Source: CAZGSG01 sp964528095 (GTDB lineage: Bacteria > Bacteroidota > Bacteroidia > Chitinophagales > Chitinophagaceae). From it: a DNA stretch of 6,041 bases. The stretch is taken from NCBI GenBank assembly GCA_964528095.1, contig CAZGSG010000355.1:1-6041 (forward strand). The letters run 5' to 3'. The notes under the pieces are model-generated. The model saw only the letters and a list, made by a program, of their open reading frames with translations, was not told the DNA's origin and did not search any database. Below are positions 1 to 6,016 of this stretch, piece by piece. The number at the start of each line of letters is the position of its first letter. Position 1 is the first letter of the stretch. The translations under genes were made by a program, and so were the position numbers.

Positions 1-199
1 TTAACAGTATGGATAAATATTGTAATTTTTTTACTTATGTAATTGATACCATGTAAGCCCATACGGTCCTACTAAAAGCAAGGAAGGTGGTGGAGGATGA
101 AAAATTCCCTTCGGGCAGCAATTTTGTAATAGAGTATTCTTTATTTATGAGCAGGCTTGCGGCAGCTATTGATTAATAAAGTTACCGGAACAATATATT
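1..199. other. Non-coding left flank downstream of the acyltransferase gene
   Basis: No convincing gene is seen on either strand. On the plus strand a purine-rich, Shine-Dalgarno-like run (GGAAGGTGGTGGAGG, about 83-97) precedes an ATG at 98, but that frame stops after ten codons. On the minus strand a short frame without a good start runs leftward through 175-40. A small CCC-TTC-GGG hairpin near 107-115 is followed on the minus strand by AATTTTT. It could be a weak terminator for the leftward acyltransferase gene, but a three-pair stem is too little to claim one. Confidence 0.4.
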
Positions 200-1330
200 T
201 TACACTGCATACATGAAAGGTTTCTTTAAAATCTTATCTCTTAGCAACAGGAAGGGACGTTCTACCAGGTAACGAAGTAGTAAAGCGGCCAGCAGGCAGG
301 CAATGATGCAACAGAAAAACATGAGGTTGCTGTCATTTTCGATACCCCAGTCAGCGAATACCGGTTGCACGATATGTATTACTCCTTTATGACTGAGATA
401 AATAGAATAGGAAAGTGTGGCCAATCCTGTGGTAATACCGGATCTGACACGGTACAGCCAGCAGGAGGGGCTAATTGCCGATGAAACCAAGACACCATAC
501 GACAAAGCAACCAGCGGGAAGCCTGCAATCGATGCAGCATAACTATAGGGGTCTTCGCATACAAACCAGGCGGTCGTTAATAATACGATGGCGAGCAGGA
601 ATAGCCAGTTACCTTTTGAGGCCAGGAAATTTTTTATCCCTGGCAGGAATTGAATGATGCCGGCAAGCGCCACACCTGCTAAAAGACCATCGAGCCTGTT
701 ATAAGTAGGATAATAGATCCATTGATACCAGTTTATTCCATAGCTTTCACCGAGGAATGGAGCTATCTTTTCATCCCAGCTTATCATACGGGCGGCAAAT
801 CCAACTACAAACAACAGCGGCAGTAATAGAAATGCTTTTTTCCCGACTTTAAAATGCAGGAACAAAAGAATAAGCAAGGGCAGTACCAGGTAAAACTGTT
901 CTTCGATACAGAGCGACCAGGCATGAGAAAAAGTACCATGCTTACTAAGATCAAGACCAAAATTCTGCGTAAAGCTGGCAAACCGCCAAAATGGGGCAAG
1001 TGCTTCCCGCTCCCTGAACGCCGGGATAAAAAAATACAAAGCAAGTACCACGGCATACGCGGGAATGATCCTGAAGAAACGCTTAAGAAAAAAATCTTTT
1101 AATGAAATGCGTCCACCGCGCGCGATTTTGCTGAACAGCTGCCCGGCTATCAGGTAACCACTCAGCACAAAAAAAAGATCTACTCCAGTCCAGCCAAAGC
1201 TGCCAACATCATCTACCCAGGCGGGGTGGTTAAACATGCGGTAATGGAAGATGAAAACCAGTGTTATCGCAAGAGCCCTTAGATGGTCGAGCCCATTTAA
1301 TTTCTTTGCCGGGGATACAGGATTTAGCAT
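200..1330 (-). CDS. Acyltransferase-3 family integral membrane O-acyltransferase
   Basis: This 376-residue polytopic inner-membrane protein belongs to the acyltransferase-3 family (OatA/WecH/NodX type), which transfers acyl groups, often acetyl, to hydroxyls of sugars in envelope or secreted glycans. The family motifs appear in order: LDHLRALA (14-21); the conserved His in FIFHYRMF (H29); GVDLFFVLSGYLI (49-61); basic RFFRIIPAY (84-92); SHAWSLCIEEQFYLVLP (135-151) with the conserved acidic pair E143/E144; RLDGLLAG (212-219); LSYSIYLSH (306-314); and VERPF near the end (356-360). About ten hydrophobic segments are visible. No periplasmic SGNH domain follows, so this is the membrane-only form, of usual length. 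The ATG is secure because an in-frame TAA lies two codons upstream. There is no Shine-Dalgarno sequence. A poor promoter candidate (TATATTTA, minus strand, 1363-1356) lies about 30 bp upstream. A terminator separates it from the small upstream gene, so it is probably monocistronic. The acceptor cannot be told from sequence. Confidence 0.93.
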   Translation of the reverse strand: MLNPVSPAKKLNGLDHLRALAITLVFIFHYRMFNHPAWVDDVGSFGWTGVDLFFVLSGYLIAGQLFSKIARGGRISLKDFFLKRFFRIIPAYAVVLALYFFIPAFREREALAPFWRFASFTQNFGLDLSKHGTFSHAWSLCIEEQFYLVLPLLILLFLHFKVGKKAFLLLPLLFVVGFAARMISWDEKIAPFLGESYGINWYQWIYYPTYNRLDGLLAGVALAGIIQFLPGIKNFLASKGNWLFLLAIVLLTTAWFVCEDPYSYAASIAGFPLVALSYGVLVSSAISPSCWLYRVRSGITTGLATLSYSIYLSHKGVIHIVQPVFADWGIENDSNLMFFCCIIACLLAALLLRYLVERPFLLLRDKILKKPFMYAV

Positions 1331-1526
1331 TTTTTATTCAGAAGGTCTTAGAAGATAAATATATTCATCCGGAAGCATTTGCTAAAATAAACGGCCTTTT
1401 ATTTAGAAATAATTTCAAACTTTTTTATTAAGCAATTCCTGTCCCGTAAAGGACATGTTTTGTTATTTTCTATTAAAAAATGAATAAGCAGATTGATGAG
1501 TTTGCAAGAAGTAAAAAGGCTATGGT
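1331..1526. other. AT-rich intergenic spacer upstream of the acyltransferase gene
   Basis: This spacer should hold the promoter and leader of the leftward acyltransferase gene. The closest match to the phylum's -7 element is TATATTTA at 1363-1356 (minus), one mismatch from TAnnTTTG. Only TTT, not TTG, sits 20 bp upstream, so it is not annotated as a promoter. A five-pair TGTCC/GGACA hairpin lies around 1440-1455. A 24-codon plus-strand frame (1480-1554) runs straight through the minus-strand terminator and is not believed. Confidence 0.35.
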
Positions 1527-1552
1527 AAAAAAAAACCGGCATATGCCGGTTT
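1527..1552 (-). terminator. Intrinsic terminator of the small membrane-peptide gene
   Basis: The perfect palindrome AAACCGGCATATGCCGGTTT (1533-1552) can fold into an eight-pair stem with an ATAT loop. Read on the minus strand, it runs directly into nine consecutive T residues (1535-1527). A GC-rich stem followed by a U-tract is the standard Rho-independent terminator. It begins 26 nt after the stop codon of the 37-codon gene and precedes the acyltransferase gene, so it should end the small transcript and insulate its neighbour. On the plus strand the same hairpin has only three T residues, so it is directional. Confidence 0.88.
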
Positions 1553-1578
1553 AATGAACATTTCGAATCAAAACAGTA

Positions 1579-1692
1579 TCAATTAATATAAATCGCCAGC
1601 ACGGAGATCAGGGCTGTAATAACAAATACAACAGAGATAACGATAGCTGCCAATACATTCTCGTTTTTTAATAATACGTTGATCCTTTTCAT
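1579..1692 (-). CDS. Small single-span membrane protein, 37 residues, unknown family
   Basis: The frame runs from ATG (1692-1690) to TGA (1581-1579). It encodes a peptide with a short basic, polar N-terminus (MKRINVLLKNEN, 1-12) and then one continuous hydrophobic stretch (about 13-36, VLAAIVISVVFVITALISVL and on), ending in a single polar Asn. This is the composition of a single-pass membrane peptide, probably with its N-terminus in the cytoplasm because of K2, R3 and K9. The start is fixed by an in-frame TAA five codons upstream. There is no Shine-Dalgarno sequence. The gene is supported by a consensus promoter about 110 bp upstream and a strong terminator just downstream, so it forms its own transcript of about 270 nt. 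A longer overlapping frame from 1834 starts inside the -33 promoter box and is not the product. I do not recognise the family. Possible roles include a membrane-complex accessory subunit or a small hydrophobic toxin, but no antisense promoter supports a toxin-antitoxin pair. Confidence 0.68.
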   Translation of the reverse strand: MKRINVLLKNENVLAAIVISVVFVITALISVLAIYIN

Positions 1693-1803
1693 ACACAAAA
1701 GTTTTTAAGTTTCGAAAAAAAATTAAAGGAAATTCTAAGGAGATAGAGGAGATTACGAAACGGGGACTTCTTCTGTGATTCTTACAATGGGATGGGGATG
1801 CTG

Positions 1804-1834
1804 CAAACCTACACAATAAATAAGGAGATGTCAA
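1804..1834 (-). promoter_or_regulatory. Bacteroidota-type promoter for the small membrane-protein gene
   Basis: On the minus strand TTG (1834-1832) is followed after exactly 20 bp by TAGGTTTG (1811-1804). This matches the -33 TTG and -7 TAnnTTTG elements of the Bacteroidota primary sigma factor with no mismatch and usual spacing. Transcription would begin near 1798 and give a leader of about 105 nt before the ATG at 1692. The leader is pyrimidine-rich and shows no strong fold by eye. It is the only fully consensus promoter I found in the window. Confidence 0.82.
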
Positions 1835-1848
1835 GTGTTTGAAAGAGT

Positions 1849-1875
1849 TTTAGCTAAATAAAAACATATAGCTAT
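1849..1875. promoter_or_regulatory. Pair of TAGCTA palindromes upstream of the small-gene promoter
   Basis: Two short palindromes share the core TAGCTA: TTTAGCTAAA (1849-1858) and ATAGCTAT (1868-1875), with cores 18 bp apart. They lie about 15 and 34 bp upstream of the -33 box of the leftward promoter, where an activator or upstream regulator could bind. The region is AT-rich, so chance is a real alternative. Confidence 0.25.
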
Positions 1876-1950
1876 TTGTATTTGATCAATGATAGGCTAG
1901 TTTATTTATAACCAGTTATTTATTTCTTGTTCGTAAATCTACGTTGATCC

Positions 1951-2058
1951 ATTTGATTCGTTAATTGGTATTAGTCCTTCTTTCAAAATACTTCAGATGC
2001 AATACCAGCCGGCTTAAAGTGGTGTTTAACACGGTAACACGGAGAAATTTGATTCGTT
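1951..2058. repeat. 12-bp direct repeat ATTTGATTCGTT
   Basis: ATTTGATTCGTT occurs perfectly at 1951-1962 and 2047-2058, with starts 96 bp apart. The second copy lies inside the left arm of the large inverted repeat at 2024-2152 and the first lies outside it, so they are not target-site duplications of that element. A 7-bp TTGATCC is also shared (1944-1950 and 2114-2120). The arrangement suggests partial duplication within a degenerate repeat region. Confidence 0.5.
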
Positions 2059-2152
2059 GGATACTTTAAAAACGGAGTCACGGAGGGCTTAAAGAAAAAT
2101 TGGATATTTCTTATTGATCCGTGCCTCCTTATTCTGAACCTCCATGTTAAAC
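2024..2152. repeat. Imperfect inverted repeat with CACGGAG units (long hairpin element)
   Basis: Three nested complementary arm pairs are visible. The outer pair is GTTTAACACGG (2024-2034) with CCATGTTAAAC (2142-2152), 10 of 11. The middle pair is GGAGTCACGGA (2074-2084) with TCCGTGCCTCC (2118-2128), 10 of 11. The inner pair is AAGAAA (2092-2097) with TTTCTT (2107-2112), around a 9-nt loop. The left arm carries extra sequence (about 2035-2073), so the hairpin is asymmetric. CACGGAG recurs at 2038-2044 and 2079-2085, and AACGGAG at 2071-2077. The element contains no believable gene; a 70-codon minus-strand frame across it is an accidental opening. It could be a non-autonomous mobile repeat, a remnant of a repeated intergenic family, or an RNA hairpin. 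Confidence 0.6.
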
Positions 2153-2193
2153 GAACCCAGAAATATAATACTGTATAAATACAAACAATAATC

Positions 2194-2239
2194 ACCCGTG
2201 ATTCCGGGTTAAAACAAACTTTAGGAAAACTCCAGTTTT
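2194..2239. repeat. Two short dyads in the gap upstream of smc
   Basis: ACCCG (2194-2198) pairs with CGGGT (2205-2209) around a 6-nt loop, and AAAACT (2226-2231) pairs with AGTTTT (2234-2239) around CC. Neither is followed by a T-run on the plus strand. The second is operator-like in size, but no good promoter overlaps it. These are seen directly; a function is not established. Confidence 0.3.
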
Positions 2240-2320
2240 ACAACGTCTGTCAATCAAATCTGCCGCCTAAAAAACCGCTTATAGCCGGTATTTTTTTATT
2301 GCCCCGGACTATTAACTTTC

Positions 2321-2340
2321 TTCTCCCCAATTCTCCCCAA
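2321..2340. repeat. Tandem duplication of TTCTCCCCAA
   Basis: Two perfect copies of a 10-bp unit lie head to tail (2321-2330 and 2331-2340), ending 86 bp before the smc start. They are probably in or close to the smc promoter or leader, where copy-number change by slippage could shift spacing, but no promoter can be placed around them with confidence. Confidence 0.6.
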
Positions 2341-2426
2341 TTACTGTGAATAAATGGTTGATTACCAAAATGCCTTTTACCCCCCTTTAGCTTAAATTCG
2401 CCGCCTGACCTTAAATATTTACAACA

Positions 2427-5400
2427 GTGAGATTAAAGAGCCTGGAAATCAAAGGATTTAAAAGTTTTGCCGATAAGACGGTAGTGAATTTTGATGACAA
2501 TATCACCGGTATCGTAGGGCCAAACGGGTGTGGAAAATCAAATATTGTGGATAGTATCCGCTGGGTGATCGGTGAGCAAAAGATCAGCCACCTGCGTAGC
2601 GAAAACCTGGATAGCCTGGTTTTTAACGGTTCAAAGACACGCTCTGCCTCTGGTTTGGCCGAGGTCAGCCTCACTTTTGAGAATACCAAAAACCTGCTAC
2701 CGACCGAATTTACCACGGTTACCGTGACCCGTAAATTTTACAAAAGCGGGGAAAGCGAATACCGCCTCAATGATGTGCAGTGCAGGCTGAAGGATATCCA
2801 GAACTTATTTATGGATACAGGTATCAGTACCGACTCCTATGCCATCATCGAATTGGGGATGGTGGATGACCTGATCAAAGACAAAGACAATAGCCGCCGT
2901 CGTATGCTGGAACAGGCCGCCGGTATTTCCATATACAAAACCCGTAAAAAAGAGGCCAAATCCAAGCTGGATGCTACAGAAAGCGATCTTGCCCGTATCG
3001 AAGATTTGCTTTTTGAGATCAATAACCAGCTAAAAGCACTGGAAAGCCAGGCAAAAAAAGCGGAGAAATACCACGAGATCAAAAAGGACTATCGCGAAGT
3101 AAGCATTGAACTGGCAAAAGCCGCTTTGGAAGGGTTTAACCTGACGTATAAAGAACTGAACGAACAGCAGGATACCGAAACCGATAAGCGGGTAAAAATG
3201 GAAGCCGAGATCGCGACGGAAGAAGCGGCATTGGAGCAGGAAAAAGTAAACTTCATCGAAAAAGAAAGGCAGTTGCAGAGTATGCAACATTCCTATAATG
3301 AGCTGGTGCAGCAGGTGAGAACAAAAGAGAATGAAAAGAACCTGGCAGCACAGCGCCTCGAATACCTGAAAGAAAGAGAAGGCAATCTGAATGAATTTTT
3401 GCAAAAAGCGGAAGGCCAGTTAAAAGGGATCGATGAGAGTATCGGTTTTACTTCACTGCAGGTCGAAGAAGAGGAGAAAGCACTGGTTGGTTTGAATGAA
3501 CAATTGGTACAACTACGTGGCGAAGCCGATTCAAAAAGGATCGTACTGGATGAAAAACGCAGAACACTTGATTCATTGCGCAGCGAATACCAGCAAGTAC
3601 AAAGAAGCCAGTTTGATGCGGAGAAAAAAGTAGCAGTAGCGGATACATCTGTTCAGAACCTGCAACGTGCGATCAACCAGGTGGAAGAAGAGCGGATACA
3701 GCGGGATGAGCAAAGAGAATCACTTGATACCGATCGTATACAGAAAGAAAAAGAACTGGATATCAAGAAAACCGACCTGGAGCAATTACAACAGCACCAG
3801 GAAAATACCAAGGAACAGATCCTGCAAACACAATCTGTTGTAGAAAGCCTGCGGAATGAGCTGGCAGAAGAGAACCGGAAACTTGATTCAAAGAAAAATG
3901 AACACGATCTGCTCAAGAGCATGATCGATTCAATGGAAGGTTACCCGGACAGTGTGAAATTCCTGCACAATAACAATAGCTGGAATCATACTTCACCCAT
4001 ACTTTCTGATATTTTATATGTAAAAGAAGAGTTTCGTACGGCGCTTGAGAATGTACTCGAACCCTACCTGAGTTATTATGTAGTAAATAACTTACAGGAA
4101 GGTTTACAGGCTGTGCATTTGCTGGATGAAAATAAAAAAGGGAAAGCCAATTTCTTTTTGCTTGATAAAGTCAATGGCAATGATACCAACCTGCCTTCGC
4201 ACCAGATGGAAGGTGGCACCCCCGCGCTAAGCGTAGTAGAAGTAGAAGAAAAATACCGGAAGCTGGCAGAACACCTGCTGGGCAATGTATTTATAGCAGA
4301 CAACGACGATTCATTGCAAAACAGCAATGGGTTTGTGGTGATTGAGAAAACAGGCAAATATGTAAAAGGGAAATATTCATTGACCGGCGGAAGTGTAGGG
4401 CTGATTGAAGGAAAAAAGATCGGTCGTGTAAAGAACCTGGAGAAATTGCAGGACCAGATCGCCGCACAGGATGAGGTTGTTGAAAAACTTCGCTCCACTA
4501 TACAGGCCCGCCACAATGAGGTGATCGCTTTTAATGAAGATCTCCGTGAGTCTGCCATTCGCGAAACAGAAAGAGAAATACAACAACTGACCAACCAGGT
4601 CTTTTCTTTGCATAACAAACTGGAAAACCTCCATTCAATGCAAAGTACTTCCCAGAACCGATTGGAAGAACTGGTGATGCAGTTAGATCAGACACAACAT
4701 TCGGTTGAAGGCGTACGCCATGAGCTTACCGCATTCAATGAAGAACTATTGTCGTATGGTGGTAAACTTGCCGGTGCAGATGAGGAATTCAAAGAAGTAG
4801 AAAAAGGGTACAATGAAGCAACCCAGCAGTATAATGAATTTAACCTGAATGTAACCAGGCAGCAAAGCAAGATTAATGCGTTGAAACAGGAACTGGATTT
4901 TAAGAGCAACCAGTTGAATGATCTGAAACAGCAGATCGAGAATAATACGACCAGTCTTGCAGATACAAGATCAAGCATCGGGCAATCGGCCGGTTCATTG
5001 AAAGAGATAGAGGAAGGGCTGGTACAAATGATGAAGAACAGGGAAGAGGAAGAAAGAAGCCTGAACGAAGCTGACCAGTCTTATTATAACCTGCGTAATC
5101 AACTAAGTGAAAAAGAAAGTGAGCTACGTCATAAAGTAAAAGACAAAGAGCAGGTAGAACATTTGTTAGCGGCAATAAAAGATAAGCTGAATGAATTAAA
5201 ACTGCAGTTGGCAGGTACAAAAGAAAGACTGGATGTAGAGTTTCGTATAAAGCTGGAAGATATCCTGGACCAGGAGCGTTCAACAGAAACAGCACTGGAA
5301 GACCTGCAGGAAAAAGCTGACAGGATGAAGAAACGCCTGGAGAACCTTGGTGAGGTAAACCCGACAGCTATTGAAGCGTTCACAGAGATGAAAAAAAGAT

Positions 5401-5885
5401 ATGAGTTCATCGTAGAACAGAAAACAGACCTGGTGAATGCCAAGGACAGTCTTTTGAAAACAATAGAAGAAGTAGAAGCAACGGCTAACCAGAAATTCCT
5501 GGATACATTCAATGCGGTAAGAGAGAACTTCCATAAAGTATTCAAAACATTATTTACAGAAGATGACCAGTGTGACCTGGTACTGGATAATCCCGATAAT
5601 CTTGCGGAAACGGGCATCGAGGTAATAGCAAGACCAAAAGGCAAAAAACCAAGTTCACTTACACAGTTGAGCGGTGGTGAAAGAACATTGACTGCAACGG
5701 CCTTGTTGTTTGCGATCTACCTGATCAAGCCCGCGCCATTCTGTATACTGGATGAGGTGGATGCGCCGCTGGATGATGCTAACGTGAGCAAGTTTACCAA
5801 TATGATCCGCCAGTTCAGTGATAATTCCCAGTTTATCATTGTTACACACAATAAAAAGACCATGAGCATCAGTGAGTTATTCTAA
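2427..5885 (+). CDS. smc: Chromosome segregation ATPase SMC, C-terminus cut short by an in-frame stop
   Basis: SMC is the ATPase of the Smc-ScpAB condensin, which loops and aligns DNA arms for segregation in the cytoplasm. The N-terminal head starts MRLKSLEIKGFKSFADK, with Walker A GPNGCGKS (31-38) and the arginine finger region HLRSENLD (R57). Head motif IIELGMVDD (140-148) replaces the usual GQG of the Q-loop. Coiled coil follows to about 500, then the hinge from GYPDSVKFL (505) to TGGSVG (653-658), a returning coil, and the C-terminal head with LSGGERT (1081-1087), Walker B/D-loop FCILDEVDAPLDDANV (1105-1120) and switch His in VTHNKKTM (H1141). The GTG start is secure: an in-frame TAA lies four codons upstream and the N-terminus matches the family. 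No Shine-Dalgarno is seen. At 1152 residues it is shorter than usual (about 1170-1190). The stop occupies the conserved Tyr position before GVT, and the missing tail is still encoded downstream. No scpA or scpB is in the window. Confidence 0.97.
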   Translation: MRLKSLEIKGFKSFADKTVVNFDDNITGIVGPNGCGKSNIVDSIRWVIGEQKISHLRSENLDSLVFNGSKTRSASGLAEVSLTFENTKNLLPTEFTTVTVTRKFYKSGESEYRLNDVQCRLKDIQNLFMDTGISTDSYAIIELGMVDDLIKDKDNSRRRMLEQAAGISIYKTRKKEAKSKLDATESDLARIEDLLFEINNQLKALESQAKKAEKYHEIKKDYREVSIELAKAALEGFNLTYKELNEQQDTETDKRVKMEAEIATEEAALEQEKVNFIEKERQLQSMQHSYNELVQQVRTKENEKNLAAQRLEYLKEREGNLNEFLQKAEGQLKGIDESIGFTSLQVEEEEKALVGLNEQLVQLRGEADSKRIVLDEKRRTLDSLRSEYQQVQRSQFDAEKKVAVADTSVQNLQRAINQVEEERIQRDEQRESLDTDRIQKEKELDIKKTDLEQLQQHQENTKEQILQTQSVVESLRNELAEENRKLDSKKNEHDLLKSMIDSMEGYPDSVKFLHNNNSWNHTSPILSDILYVKEEFRTALENVLEPYLSYYVVNNLQEGLQAVHLLDENKKGKANFFLLDKVNGNDTNLPSHQMEGGTPALSVVEVEEKYRKLAEHLLGNVFIADNDDSLQNSNGFVVIEKTGKYVKGKYSLTGGSVGLIEGKKIGRVKNLEKLQDQIAAQDEVVEKLRSTIQARHNEVIAFNEDLRESAIRETEREIQQLTNQVFSLHNKLENLHSMQSTSQNRLEELVMQLDQTQHSVEGVRHELTAFNEELLSYGGKLAGADEEFKEVEKGYNEATQQYNEFNLNVTRQQSKINALKQELDFKSNQLNDLKQQIENNTTSLADTRSSIGQSAGSLKEIEEGLVQMMKNREEEERSLNEADQSYYNLRNQLSEKESELRHKVKDKEQVEHLLAAIKDKLNELKLQLAGTKERLDVEFRIKLEDILDQERSTETALEDLQEKADRMKKRLENLGEVNPTAIEAFTEMKKRYEFIVEQKTDLVNAKDSLLKTIEEVEATANQKFLDTFNAVRENFHKVFKTLFTEDDQCDLVLDNPDNLAETGIEVIARPKGKKPSSLTQLSGGERTLTATALLFAIYLIKPAPFCILDEVDAPLDDANVSKFTNMIRQFSDNSQFIIVTHNKKTMSISELF

Positions 5886-5963
5886 GGTGTAACATTGCAG
5901 GAGCCGGGTGAAAGTAAATTGGTATGTTTGGATCTCAGGATTTTGGTGCATAGCTCGAATTAA
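5886..5963 (+). pseudogene. smc: Untranslated remnant of the SMC C-terminal tail, in frame after the stop
   Basis: Reading on in the same frame past TAA 5883-5885 gives GVTLQEPGESKLVCLDLR and then ILVHSSN before a second TAA at 5961-5963. The first part is the conserved end of bacterial SMC heads, whose usual pattern as I recall it is YGVTMQEPGVSKLVxVDxR. Read through, the protein would have 1178 residues, the normal family length. No frameshift is needed: one base change of a Tyr codon (TAT or TAC to TAA) explains the stop. The E in PGESK, where the family usually has V, and the C in LVCLD suggest the tail may have drifted since it stopped being translated. A sequence error, or readthrough yielding some full-length protein, remains possible. 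Confidence 0.85.
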
Positions 5964-5980
5964 GGAGTGAAAGAGGTACT

Positions 5981-6016
5981 ATGAAGAAGAAAGAAATTAT
6001 TCGACTTTTAAAATGA
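5981..6016 (+). CDS. Possible 11-codon leader peptide overlapping the next reading frame
   Basis: ATG at 5981 opens a frame encoding MKKKEIIRLLK and stops at TGA (6014-6016). Purine-rich sequences AAGGAG (5962-5967) and AGAGG (5972-5976) precede it. Its stop overlaps the ATG of the following frame as ATGA (6013-6016), the classic arrangement for translational coupling. The last sense codons read CTT TTA AAA, containing the slippery heptamer T-TTA-AAA. A -1 slip there would join this peptide to the downstream frame. It may be a leader, the true N-terminus of a frameshifted gene, or chance. Confidence 0.3.
   Translation: MKKKEIIRLLK

Larger units (their letters stand above)
1876..2426. other. 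Repeat-rich non-coding gap upstream of smc
   Basis: No protein gene or tRNA-like structure is recognisable across this gap beyond the repeats listed separately. No sequence on the plus strand matches TTG plus a 19-21 bp spacer plus TAnnTTTG well enough to be called the smc promoter. The nearest, TAACTTTC at 2313-2320, has TTG only 11 bp upstream. The short frames that open here lack starts, composition or context of real genes. Confidence 0.45.

Noticed and set aside
40..175. Minus-strand open stretch downstream of the acyltransferase gene
   Set aside because: It has no ATG or GTG start, about 45 codons, no recognisable motif, and no spacing or promoter that would support it.
1436..1470. TGTCC/GGACA hairpin followed by T-rich sequence as a plus-strand terminator
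   Set aside because: Only five pairs, the T-run is interrupted, and no plus-strand gene precedes it.
1480..1554. 24-codon plus-strand frame starting MNKQIDEF
   Set aside because: It ends inside the terminator palindrome of the opposite strand and has no promoter or ribosome-binding signal.
1583..1834. 83-codon minus-strand frame beginning at 1834
   Set aside because: Its ATG overlaps the -33 box of a perfect promoter, so it could not lie in that transcript. Its protein is Cys/Arg-rich without family character. The 37-codon frame at 1579-1692 in another frame has the right composition and position.
1579..1834. Type I toxin-antitoxin locus
   Set aside because: The small hydrophobic peptide fits a toxin, but no plus-strand promoter matching TTG plus TAnnTTTG that would make an antisense RNA was found across the unit.
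1983..2195. 70-codon minus-strand frame across the hairpin element
   Set aside because: It runs through the inverted repeat, has a basic and aromatic composition typical of translated repeat DNA, and has no start context. It is an accidental opening.
2215..2243. Possible minus-strand promoter, TTG (2243-2241) with AAAGTTTG (2222-2215)
   Set aside because: One mismatch at a key base of the -7 element, a short 18-bp spacer, and no gene downstream on that strand.
5883..5885. Frameshift as the cause of the early smc stop
   Set aside because: The conserved tail continues in the same frame directly after TAA, so a substitution explains it without any insertion or deletion.
5883..5885. Reassignment of TAA to Tyr in this organism
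   Set aside because: The acyltransferase gene stops at TAA at its natural family length. Only one anomalous TAA is seen.
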